Made by a program: the position numbers and the translations under genes
Notes under the pieces: model-generated
Seen by the model: the letters and a program-made list of their open reading frames with translations, nothing else
Told to the model about the DNA's origin: nothing
Databases searched by the model: none
Shown: one piece after another, positions 7,596-15,277 of the stretch
Layout of the letters: every line of letters starts with the position of its first letter
Position numbering within the stretch: the first letter of the stretch is position 1
From: Candidatus Anoxychlamydiales bacterium
Lineage (GTDB): Bacteria; Chlamydiota; Chlamydiia; Chlamydiales; SM23-39
DNA: 44,666 nucleotides
Direction of reading: 5' to 3'
Assembly (NCBI GenBank): GCA_011064875.1
Contig: JAAKFV010000003.1
Coordinates: forward strand, 1-44,666

Positions 7596-7871
7596 CTAAA
7601 AAATAGTAATTTCAGGAGTATAATGCTCCTTTACCAAATGTTCTGCTGTAGGCTCTTTAACTTCTATATTTTCTTTTAAGGGTAAATATCTAAAAGATAG
7701 TTTTCTGGAATTTTCCATATTGCATTCAAGAGGAAGTCTCCAATCCAATACACACTCATATATATCAAAAACACCTTTATACGTTCGGAGACCGGGATTG
7801 GCTGTCATAAAAACCCACTTTTTTTTAACTTTATAAAAAGTTTTCAAAACTATATGTCGATTGACTAACAA
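7596..7871 (-). CDS. Hypothetical small protein, possibly starting at an internal ATG
   Basis: The open frame gives 91 residues from a TTG codon with no clear ribosome site. An internal ATG at 7808 would leave 70 residues (MTANPGLRTYKGVFDIYEC and on). Visible features are a mixed basic N-terminus, a WRLPLECN segment and an acidic C-terminus (EVKEPTAEHLVKEHYTPE). No membrane segment or family is recognised. It may be a genuine small gene of the accessory block or the remnant of one. Confidence 0.35.
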   Translation of the reverse strand: MLVNRHIVLKTFYKVKKKWVFMTANPGLRTYKGVFDIYECVLDWRLPLECNMENSRKLSFRYLPLKENIEVKEPTAEHLVKEHYTPEITIF

Positions 7872-7955
7872 GTGACAAGTAAATATTTTAATTTTTTACT
7901 ACTTTTTCATATAAGCTGCTAATGTTTAATTATTTATACAGAGAGATTAGAAAAA

Positions 7956-8879
7956 TTATTCCCAAAAATTATATCCATCATCTTTATCTTCTCTAACTTT
8001 ACAAGGAGCAGACTTATCTTTATCTTCTTTGGTAGAATCACTCTCTTTAGCGCTAGGAGCTTTAGTTTTTTTAGTAGAAGTAGTTGGTATTTTAGTAGGT
8101 GTTGTAGTTTTTTTAGTTGTTGGCGTTTTTGAAGTATCTACTTTTGTAGTATCAGTTTTAGTTTTACATTTATCACATGCATTAGTTTTTACAGCCTTTT
8201 TCGTACAGCAAGATGGCTTATCTTGAGAAACTGGCTGAGGTTGGGTGCTTTTAGGCTCTTCTTGAGAAACATCTATTTCAGTGGTAGTTGAAGTTTTATC
8301 ATTAGTTTTTGTAGCTCCATCTTCACTATCCGTTTTCTTAGTAGTCGTTGTAGAATCAGTTGTAGTAGAAGCTGGCGTTGCAGGACTTAATGCTGCTGGA
8401 GTACTATCTTTAGAAGTTGTTGTAGTTGATTTTTGCTCATTTAAAGGAGCTATCATAGTATGTTCATTTTTTGGCCACTCTTCTTTATCATCAGTATATT
8501 TTTGTCTTTTTTCTTCTTGTCTTTTTTGCTTTTCATCATCTATATCAAACGTATATTTATAAAAATTATTCCCCCACCCTATTAAATGCCCTGATTCAAA
8601 AACTACGGGAGTAAAATTTCTTGTAATTAGTTTTGATTGTCCAAGAAGTGTTCTCTCAGTTATGTAATACCAGACTTCATAGATCTTGTTTTGAGATATT
8701 TTCTCTTCAGTCTTATATGGATATCCCATAGTATCAAGAACTTGTTGCTGTGTCATGCCAATTGCTAAAGATAACAAATTGATTCTATTTTCTTCAGAAA
8801 TAGCTCCTGTTTTAATAGGATTTTTAAAACATCCATTTAATGAAAATATCAGCAGAATAAATAAAGTCAGCCTTTTCAT
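7956..8879 (-). CDS. Lipoprotein with SmpA/BamE-like N-domain and long Thr/Lys-rich tail
   Basis: 307 residues. A type II signal peptide runs to the lipobox LNGC (Cys17), predicting a lipid-anchored envelope protein. Residues 30-110 resemble the small BamE/OmlA-like fold: NLLSLAIGMTQQQVLDTMGYP, with the classic xGMTxxQV start, then YEVWYYITERTLLG. After a Lys/Glu/Gln linker, residues 145-290 are low complexity (Thr, Lys, Ser, Pro, Asp). They contain a Cys-rich patch (SCCTKKAVKTNACDKCKTK). The protein ends acidic with NFWE. The tail could span the periplasm or be exposed. The block is likely variable between strains. Confidence 0.6.
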   Translation of the reverse strand: MKRLTLFILLIFSLNGCFKNPIKTGAISEENRINLLSLAIGMTQQQVLDTMGYPYKTEEKISQNKIYEVWYYITERTLLGQSKLITRNFTPVVFESGHLIGWGNNFYKYTFDIDDEKQKRQEEKRQKYTDDKEEWPKNEHTMIAPLNEQKSTTTTSKDSTPAALSPATPASTTTDSTTTTKKTDSEDGATKTNDKTSTTTEIDVSQEEPKSTQPQPVSQDKPSCCTKKAVKTNACDKCKTKTDTTKVDTSKTPTTKKTTTPTKIPTTSTKKTKAPSAKESDSTKEDKDKSAPCKVREDKDDGYNFWE

Positions 8880-8951
8880 AATAAAACTCTTCTTTATTTT
8901 TTATATATATCAAGTCCTATTTATTGAAAATTAAATTAATTAAGAAAAGCT

Positions 8952-9785
8952 TTATTCGAAATTTTCTTTTTTATATTTTACCTGTTTTTTTAAACTTCTT
9001 TTTCTTTTTTTACGGGACGTTTTAATATAATTTTTTTTCTCTTTTTCCTTTACGTAAAAGGCCACAATACCAAAAGGAGGCTGCTCAATTAACCTTGTTT
9101 GAAAAAGCTCAAAACGACCCTTTAAAGCTTGAGAGAGGGTTTCATTGAAGAGTTTGAGATTTAATTTAATTGTATTTTCTGAAGACTCTTTGGTGGATCT
9201 ATTTGGATTTATTCCATCTAATGATTTTTTGTCGATAAACTCCTTTGGATTTTTATAAGAGCTTTTTTGACTAAAGTTATGTTGAGCTATTTTCACGAAA
9301 CTTAAAACAAGTTTTTCTTGCTCATTTGAAAAACTTGGACTTTTAGATGAGCTTTTAGAAGTTTCAAGAATAGCTTTTTCTTTTGGATCGTTTAGATTTC
9401 TCATCTGATTACTATCTAATGATTTTGAGGGTTTGTTATTTGTAGCTTCAAAAACCTCCTTTTTGCCAGAGATATCACTATCTTTTCCCAATATCTCTGA
9501 TATTTTAGTTTTTTCAATATTTGATATTTTTTTGATAAAATGAGTGCCATTTTTATATTCAGAGCCTTGAGATAGTCTAAAAAAATCTAAACCAAGTTTT
9601 TCAACATCTCTTTTTTGTAAATTAGCGCTATTTGCTAAACCATTAAAAGATTGAAAAAGATTGTTAAAAAGATGGGTTAATTTTTCTGAAGATGGATTTG
9701 TAAGCTTTATATCTAAAAAATTTATTACTGTCTCAAATAGATCTGTTGAAACACTTATAGAATCTATAGCTTTTTCAAAGTTCAT
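8952..9785 (-). CDS. Hypothetical protein with very basic C-terminus, 277 aa
   Basis: No signal peptide or membrane helix. The first 75 residues look helical (VSTDLFETVINFLDIKL, LTHLFNNLFQSFNGLANSAN). The middle (95-150) is polar and probably disordered, rich in Ser, Lys and Asn. A short structured part (LNLKLFNETLSQALKGRFELFQ; PPFGIVAFYVKEKEKK) precedes an extremely basic tail with SRKKRKRSLKKQ. Such a tail could bind nucleic acid or act as a localisation signal. No family is recognised. It lies 72 bp after the small lipoprotein's upstream neighbour, in the same transcription direction. Confidence 0.45.
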   Translation of the reverse strand: MNFEKAIDSISVSTDLFETVINFLDIKLTNPSSEKLTHLFNNLFQSFNGLANSANLQKRDVEKLGLDFFRLSQGSEYKNGTHFIKKISNIEKTKISEILGKDSDISGKKEVFEATNNKPSKSLDSNQMRNLNDPKEKAILETSKSSSKSPSFSNEQEKLVLSFVKIAQHNFSQKSSYKNPKEFIDKKSLDGINPNRSTKESSENTIKLNLKLFNETLSQALKGRFELFQTRLIEQPPFGIVAFYVKEKEKKNYIKTSRKKRKRSLKKQVKYKKENFE

Positions 9786-9873
9786 AAGATGAATGTTTTT
9801 TGCTAAAAGCTTAACTTATAGCAGATAAATATTCAAATGAAGGATTCTATAACAATATTAATTATCAAAAAAA

Positions 9874-10191
9874 TTAAAAGGTATAAACAAATAGTTCATC
9901 TTTGGAAGCCTTTAGCAGTTCTTTTCCATAGATTGCTTGGAAAACTGTTAATATTTGCTTATCTTTATATTCTGCAACGAGAACTGCTTCGAAACTCTCT
10001 TCTATTACTACTGGAGGTTCATTAGAGTTTTTTTTCTTAAAAGACAAAACCTCTGGCTTTTCTGGCTCGTCAGGAATTAATGCATTTGCAACTATATTAC
10101 CAATAAAACCGACTATCCCTCCAATTGCGCCGCAAGACATATCTTTGAGACCCATGCCGCTTAGAAATTTATTTCCTAAAAATACTTTCAT
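9874..10191 (-). CDS. Hypothetical small protein with Gly-rich hydrophobic segment
   Basis: 105 residues, ATG preceded by AAAGGAAT. Residues 18-40 (MSCGAIGGIVGFIGNIVANAL) form a Gly-rich hydrophobic stretch that could insert in a membrane. The remainder is soluble and acidic/basic mixed (PDEPEKPEVLSFKKK). It is the first gene of the minus-strand block, and a 35 bp inverted repeat lies directly upstream. Function unknown. Confidence 0.45.
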   Translation of the reverse strand: MKVFLGNKFLSGMGLKDMSCGAIGGIVGFIGNIVANALIPDEPEKPEVLSFKKKNSNEPPVVIEESFEAVLVAEYKDKQILTVFQAIYGKELLKASKDELFVYTF

Positions 10192-10204
10192 TTTTTATTC
10201 CTTT

Positions 10205-10239
10205 TATTACGTTATTATAATAAATATTATAACGTAATA
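10205..10239. promoter_or_regulatory. Inverted repeat upstream of the 9874-10191 gene
   Basis: Perfect 11 bp arms TATTACGTTAT (10205-10215) and ATAACGTAATA (10229-10239) surround a 13 bp AT-only centre, directly upstream of the ribosome site. It may be a repressor operator or a 5' leader hairpin. Confidence 0.4.
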
Positions 10240-10444
10240 GTTATTATTTTAATAGTTACTATTATATTTTTATTTAATTGTTAAATTAACACATAAAGCT
10301 TTAATAACAAGTTAATTGCAGCCGTGATATTATAAACTTAAGGAGCTAAAGATTAGAAGCTTACATTTCAATCACCCTAAGCTACTAAGCTTCAATGTTA
10401 AAAAAAACATTTAACGATGGAAATTATTTTACAAATCTGCTTTT

Positions 10445-11257
10445 ATGAAAGAAAAAGTGGTTAAGATGATTATACACATAATAGCATATATCGTTGTAGG
10501 AATTCTCTCGGGACTCTTAGCTGGCCTTTTAGGCATTGGAGGAGGCATTATAATTGTTCCTTCTTTATTTTTTCTCTATACCTTTTTAGATGTTGGGATT
10601 GCTACGCCTATGCACTTAGCTGTTGGGACATCTCTTGCAATAATTACTGTCACATCTGTTGTGGCAATGTTTTTATATGAAAAACGGCAAGCTATTTTTT
10701 GGCATATTTTCAAAAACTTGAATATCCCTTTAATTATTGGGGGTTTTTTAGGTGTCTTTATTTCATATTTGGTATCAGGTGAATTTCTAGCTAAATTATT
10801 TTCAGTTGTAGCTCTTTTATTTGGCCTTTACTTTCTTTTTGCAAGAAAAGTTCATAAACGTTCTAAAAAACCTGAAAAAATTTTAACAATTTTTTTAGGA
10901 TTAGTAATAGGTTCTTTAGCAACACTTTTAGGTATCGGCGGTGGTGTAGTTGGTATGCCTTTATTTATTATGCTTTTAAGAGTTCCTAATTATTCACTAA
11001 TTGGAACGGCAGCAACAGCTACATTTATAACAGCTCTAGTTGGAACGCTCAGTTATTTAATAACTGGATTTAATATACTTGGAAATCCTCATAGTATTGG
11101 ATACATTCATTTGCCATCGTTTTTTTCTATTGGACTAATTTCAGTATTTACTGTCTCTTTTGGAATAAAACTTGCTGACAAACTAAATGTAAAAATCTTG
11201 AAAAAGATTTTTGCTGTAGCTTTAATTGCGACTAGTATCTTTATGTTTTTCAAATAA
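10445..11257 (+). CDS. TSUP (TauE/SafE) family membrane exporter/permease
   Basis: 270 residues with about eight hydrophobic segments arranged as two repeats. Each half begins with the TSUP signature: GLLAGLLGIGGGIIIVPSL near the N-terminus and ATLLGIGGGVVGMPLFIML at about residue 160. TSUP proteins move small organosulfur or organic anions (sulfite, sulfoacetate, taurine and similar), usually outward. The substrate here cannot be read from sequence. A start at the second ATG (residue 8) is possible. Monocistronic, on the opposite strand to the accessory block it follows. Confidence 0.85.
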   Translation: MKEKVVKMIIHIIAYIVVGILSGLLAGLLGIGGGIIIVPSLFFLYTFLDVGIATPMHLAVGTSLAIITVTSVVAMFLYEKRQAIFWHIFKNLNIPLIIGGFLGVFISYLVSGEFLAKLFSVVALLFGLYFLFARKVHKRSKKPEKILTIFLGLVIGSLATLLGIGGGVVGMPLFIMLLRVPNYSLIGTAATATFITALVGTLSYLITGFNILGNPHSIGYIHLPSFFSIGLISVFTVSFGIKLADKLNVKILKKIFAVALIATSIFMFFK

Positions 11258-11326
11258 ATTCTTGTATTAAATCTTTATATTTATTATAAGTACGCTCCCT
11301 CTCATCCTTGAACTTAAGGAGGTCTT

Positions 11327-12076
11327 ATGAGTGTAAATCCATCCACAAAAAATAATGAAATTAGCTCTTTTAGCTACGCTCAAGAGCTGGTAAAAGAAAA
11401 TGGCAAAAACTTTTTAAAAATTATACGGTATTCATTTGAATGGACTCTGATATTTTTTCCGAATTTAGAGTCTAACTCGATCAATAATTTAGTAACCTTT
11501 GTTAAATCAGGAGAAAATGCTTTTGTTTTTCCAAATATAGGTCGATCGTTTTGTAAAATTTCAGATAGTCTTAAAAGCAATATCTCAAAACTTAGAAAAC
11601 CTCTTTTCGATCTTATTTGGGATTTTTTTAAACTCTGTAAATCTTTAAAAAACTATAATATTCTAAATTTTGGAAAAAAAATATTTTTTTCTAGGTTAGA
11701 ATTAATTGCAAATGTTTGCTCTTCTTATAACTCAGCAGAAGCTATCTCTTTTGAAGCAAAACAGCTTTATAAACTAAATTATGGAAATAATCAAAATTCA
11801 CTAGATAAACGCTTAATAAGTTTTGAAGACAAAATAGATAGAGATCCTCGCGTACCTGATGATGTTAAAGTTTTAAGACGTCTTTTGAAAATGGTCGATC
11901 AAGTAGGGAAAATAGCCCTTGGAATACTATTTTTCTTAGCATTATTCATTGCTACCACAAAATTCTTTTTACCTATAGAAACAATAATCCTTATTTCAAA
12001 CATTGGACATACAGCTTTTGAAAAAATTTACATCGAACCTCTTAAAAAAGAAGAAGAAAAATTACAAAAAAATTAA
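11327..12076 (+). CDS. Inc-like membrane protein, paralogue A
   Basis: 249 residues behind a consensus AAGGAGG site. Residues 20-75 align with residues 38-95 of the next gene (VKENGKNFLKIIRYSFEW versus IKENAKNVLRTIRQAFEW; NLVTFVKSGENAFVF versus NLITFIKIGESTFAF). A single long hydrophobic region near the C-terminus (about 197-228, IALGILFFLALFIATTKFF) could form a hairpin. The ending is strongly charged (EPLKKEEEKLQKN). A hydrophobic hairpin between soluble parts fits a secreted inclusion-membrane type protein. No known family. Confidence 0.55.
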   Translation: MSVNPSTKNNEISSFSYAQELVKENGKNFLKIIRYSFEWTLIFFPNLESNSINNLVTFVKSGENAFVFPNIGRSFCKISDSLKSNISKLRKPLFDLIWDFFKLCKSLKNYNILNFGKKIFFSRLELIANVCSSYNSAEAISFEAKQLYKLNYGNNQNSLDKRLISFEDKIDRDPRVPDDVKVLRRLLKMVDQVGKIALGILFFLALFIATTKFFLPIETIILISNIGHTAFEKIYIEPLKKEEEKLQKN

Positions 12077-12212
12077 TTTTTTTTCTTAAAAGTTAAAAAC
12101 ATCTTAGATATTATTTGAATGATTTTTCAAATAAATATAAAAAAAAACTTAAATTTAACTCTTATTTGATATATAACTATATAGCAAAAAAATTAAATTA
12201 AGGAGAAATATT

Positions 12213-12980
12213 ATGAGCGCAGCAGCAACAGCTTCTCATTCTGTAAGCAGTCTGAGACCAACTAATCCAGTCCCAGAAGAAGAAAAAAAGTGTGAATCTA
12301 GTGTTTTTACAGTAATTGAAAGTATTATAAAAGAAAATGCTAAAAATGTCTTAAGAACAATTAGACAAGCTTTTGAATGGTTAAGACTTACATTTGAAAA
12401 TCTAAAAGATAGCTTGTCAATTGCAAATTTAATTACATTCATAAAAATTGGAGAAAGTACATTTGCATTTGGAGACTTTGCAAGATCTATTATGAAAATT
12501 GGTCATAACGCTACTTCATTTGTAAAAATAGGCGTTGCAAAAACTATTTCTTCTTTTGCAGAAAACACTTTAGATCTTATGTGGGATGTTTTTAAACTAT
12601 TCAAAGCTTTAAAAAATCCTATTTTTCCCATATTTAGTTTAGCTTCAAAAGTTTTTATTCCTTTGCAAGTTGTCGGAGGTGGTTGTTTTGCTCTAAGTTC
12701 TGCAAATAGAATATACAAGAATGTGAAAAGAGGAAATGAATCCATCAACAGGGTAAATGCAAATCCAGCTAGAGATCTTAAAACTCTTCAAAAAAATGAT
12801 GCAACTATTTTCGCAAGAGTCTTTGAAACTGCAAAAAATATTTGCACATTCATAATTGGTTTTATGTTAGCTATTGGTTTTGCTGCACCAGGTTTAGTTT
12901 ACTTAACTTTGGGAACATCCATATTAATTAGTGAAATTATGTCTAGCACTTTGCAAGCTAGCTTTAGATTTACTCTCTAG
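12213..12980 (+). CDS. Inc-like membrane protein, paralogue B
   Basis: 255 residues with AAGGAG 8 bases before the ATG. It is a clear paralogue of the preceding gene over most of its length, including LDLMWDVFKLFKALKN versus FDLIWDFFKLCKSLKN. It differs in carrying two hydrophobic regions, about 145-168 (SLASKVFIPLQVVGGGCFAL) and 208-245 (TFIIGFMLAIGFAAPGLVYL). The N-terminus is Ser/Ala-rich and polar. This probably reflects a tandem duplication followed by divergence, as seen in inc gene families. Confidence 0.6.
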   Translation: MSAAATASHSVSSLRPTNPVPEEEKKCESSVFTVIESIIKENAKNVLRTIRQAFEWLRLTFENLKDSLSIANLITFIKIGESTFAFGDFARSIMKIGHNATSFVKIGVAKTISSFAENTLDLMWDVFKLFKALKNPIFPIFSLASKVFIPLQVVGGGCFALSSANRIYKNVKRGNESINRVNANPARDLKTLQKNDATIFARVFETAKNICTFIIGFMLAIGFAAPGLVYLTLGTSILISEIMSSTLQASFRFTL

Positions 12981-13023
12981 TTTGTAATAATTTGAGCAAA
13001 AGATTGATAAAGAGGTTTAAAAA

Positions 13024-13485
13024 ATGTTAGATGACTGTCCATTTTGCAAAATTGTTAAAGGATTAGCGCCTTGCCATAAAATATGGGAAGATGATGATTT
13101 TTTAGCCTTTTTATCAATCTTTCCAAATACAGAAGGATTTAGCTTTTTAATTACTAAAGAGCATTATGATTCCTATATATTTAATCTAGAAGATGATCTT
13201 CTACATAAATTCATTTTGGCGGCAAAATATGTTGCAAAACTCCTCGATACAAAACTAGACGATGTTTCAAGAACCGGACTTATATTTGAAGGTAGTGGCA
13301 TTGATCATGCCCATATCAAACTAATTCCGATGCATGGAACTGCAAATATCTCTAAATGGAACCCCACAACAACTTATTTAGATAAATATTTCAAAAAATA
13401 CGAAGGCTATTTATCTTCACATGAATCACTCAGAAAAGATGATAAAGAATTAGAAAAAACAGCTAAAAAAATTAGACTTCAATAA
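13024..13485 (+). CDS. HIT-family (histidine triad) nucleotide-binding protein, atypical triad
   Basis: 153 residues, AGAGG ribosome site. It begins DCPFCKIVKG, the zinc-type CxxC start of Hint/HIT proteins. The core FLAFLSIFPNTEGFSFLITKEH follows, and the triad region reads GIDHAHIKLIPM. The first two histidines (His95 and the nucleophile-equivalent His97) are present, but the third position is Lys99. HIT proteins hydrolyse nucleoside phosphoramidates or dinucleotides. The active-site change may define a subfamily with altered activity. The 3' end overlaps the convergent small gene by 7 bp. Confidence 0.75.
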   Translation: MLDDCPFCKIVKGLAPCHKIWEDDDFLAFLSIFPNTEGFSFLITKEHYDSYIFNLEDDLLHKFILAAKYVAKLLDTKLDDVSRTGLIFEGSGIDHAHIKLIPMHGTANISKWNPTTTYLDKYFKKYEGYLSSHESLRKDDKELEKTAKKIRLQ

Positions 13486-13670
13486 AAGTTTTTTTTCGAA
13501 CTATTAGGCCATTTATTAACGTGATACTCTAAGTTCATATCTTTATATTTTACAAAACAATAATTACAAAACCTTCTAGCTTTGCTTAAAATATCGCCTT
13601 CAGGGTCAGAAGAAACTAAATAAACATAAGATGCTATTAATACGATAATTAATATAATTCTTCTAATCAT
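13479..13670 (-). CDS. Small secreted or membrane-anchored protein, 63 aa
   Basis: Short but well supported: GAGGAAG lies 8 bases before the ATG. An N-terminal hydrophobic segment (RRIILIIVLIASYVYLV, 3-19) acts as signal peptide or anchor. A soluble part with two close cysteines (RRFCNYCFVKYKD) follows, which could bind metal or form a disulfide. It overlaps the convergent HIT gene by 7 bp. Function unknown. The gene-free 238 bp upstream is AT-rich with no clear element. Confidence 0.45.
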   Translation of the reverse strand: MIRRIILIIVLIASYVYLVSSDPEGDILSKARRFCNYCFVKYKDMNLEYHVNKWPNSSKKNFY

Positions 13671-13908
13671 TTTATTTTCTTCCTCTTATTTTTTAAATTA
13701 TTTTATATAATTATTATTTTCAATACTTTTTTTTATATTAAATTAGTATTAACTCAATCTAAATCTTAAGTTATTATTACTTAGAGATATATTAAAATTT
13801 AAAAAGATCGCTTTTATTAAGAGTTTAAATTAATAAAAAGGATCTGATGGGCGTAATATAAGAGTATATTACAATCTTTAAAATTATTACAAATTATTTA
13901 ATAAAAAA

Positions 13909-15168
13909 TTAATTTTGGAGGATTTGAGGATGTTTTTTAAACATTATAGATACTATTCTTGTCCAAATAAAATAGATAAGCATAGACATTATGCTTATGA
14001 GTATTATCACATTGAGACCTGTTGCATCTTGAATAAATATCAAAAAAAGTGAAGCAAAAGCTTTTGCACTTCTATATGCAAAAACATCTATGATTGCTTT
14101 AGCTCTATATTTTTCATCTGTTTTTAAAGGAATATAGAGCATCTCTCTAATAATACCAAAAAAAGAGTAATCTAAAGCCTTAATCGATGCAAAACTATAG
14201 GTTGCCATTGTAAATGATGGAAATATCAAAAATACAATGGAATTAAAAGCTAAAAATAGAGGAACTGAAAAATGCGATTTTTTAAATCCTAAAATATTGA
14301 TTAGTAAAAATCCTCCAAAAAACTGAAATGCTGTTGAGATTAAATTAACCACACTTGTCAATTTACCTGTAAACGCTGTTCTAAAATCAACATTTGGAAT
14401 GGCTTTTTCTAAATATACATTGAACTGATAATCGATAAAAGCTGTAGCTATTTGCATAGATATTACAATTAATAAAATAGATATTAAATATGGGGATCTT
14501 TTGATTAGAGAAAACCCCTCTTTTGGATTATCACTTTTCTTGGATTCTTGTTTTATAAAATCTTGCTTTGAAGCTGAGCTATTTTTTAAAGCTTTCAAAT
14601 AGAATATAAAAACGAGTAAATAAATTGGAATAGACAGAAAAAAAAGATTTGTAGACTTTATTTGAACGGCAAAAAAACCAGATATCATACCACCTAAAAC
14701 AGAACCTAGTCCCCCTAAACCAAACATAAAACCGTATAATAATTTAGCCTTTTGAGTATTTATAGTTGAATGAATCATCGACCAGACTTGTTTAAAAGCT
14801 AAAAGTATATAAAGATCTTTGAAGATAAATTGAAAAAAAATAATAACAGGTACTCTGCTTACAAATAAAGCTGTTAGAGTATTCACAACGATTATAGAAA
14901 ATACAAAAACTAAGAAAGTTTTTAAACACCCGATAATCGGTAAAAATCTATTATATAAATATACTACAAGTAAATTGAATGGAACACTGAGTATCCAACA
15001 GTATGGAAAAGCCTTGCTTGAAAAGTTCGATAAAAAAATCGATGTACTAGCTGGCCTAACTATAGCATAGTCGCAAGATATAAAAAATACGGTCGCTAAA
15101 ACACTTAAAATAAATACTTTTTGAGTCTTTTCAAACTCTAAAAAAAAGTTTTTAATACTCTTTATCAT
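13909..15168 (-). CDS. NTT/Npt-like (TLC family) nucleotide transporter, short divergent form
   Basis: 419 residues and about eleven or twelve hydrophobic segments. The N-terminal part (QKVFILSVLATVFFISCDYAIVRP) and the LLYGFMFGLGGLGSVLGGMISG region recall the plastid/chlamydial ATP/ADP translocase family. C-terminal LKTDEKYRAKAIIDVFAYRSAKA resembles the conserved FxPLDEExKxKGKAxID-type motif of NTTs. Classical chlamydial Npt1/Npt2 are about 100 residues longer. These carriers exchange host ATP for ADP or import nucleotides. Substrate type cannot be assigned. A weak ribosome site precedes the ATG. Confidence 0.65.
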   Translation of the reverse strand: MIKSIKNFFLEFEKTQKVFILSVLATVFFISCDYAIVRPASTSIFLSNFSSKAFPYCWILSVPFNLLVVYLYNRFLPIIGCLKTFLVFVFSIIVVNTLTALFVSRVPVIIFFQFIFKDLYILLAFKQVWSMIHSTINTQKAKLLYGFMFGLGGLGSVLGGMISGFFAVQIKSTNLFFLSIPIYLLVFIFYLKALKNSSASKQDFIKQESKKSDNPKEGFSLIKRSPYLISILLIVISMQIATAFIDYQFNVYLEKAIPNVDFRTAFTGKLTSVVNLISTAFQFFGGFLLINILGFKKSHFSVPLFLAFNSIVFLIFPSFTMATYSFASIKALDYSFFGIIREMLYIPLKTDEKYRAKAIIDVFAYRSAKAFASLFLIFIQDATGLNVIILISIMSMLIYFIWTRIVSIMFKKHPQILQN

Positions 15169-15277
15169 ATACTATGAAGTTCATTAAACAGATCATAGTT
15201 TGGTGAATGTTCGCTTTTTTGCAAAGGCTTTTAATCAGACAAAAAAAATATTTTTTTATTATTAAAATATTTTTAAC

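Noticed and set aside
8029-8562. Two valine-rich plus-strand frames opposite the lipoprotein tail
   Set aside because: Antisense shadows of the Thr/Lys-rich low-complexity tail; Val-rich composition is the mirror of ACT/ACA Thr codons and no ribosome site is present.
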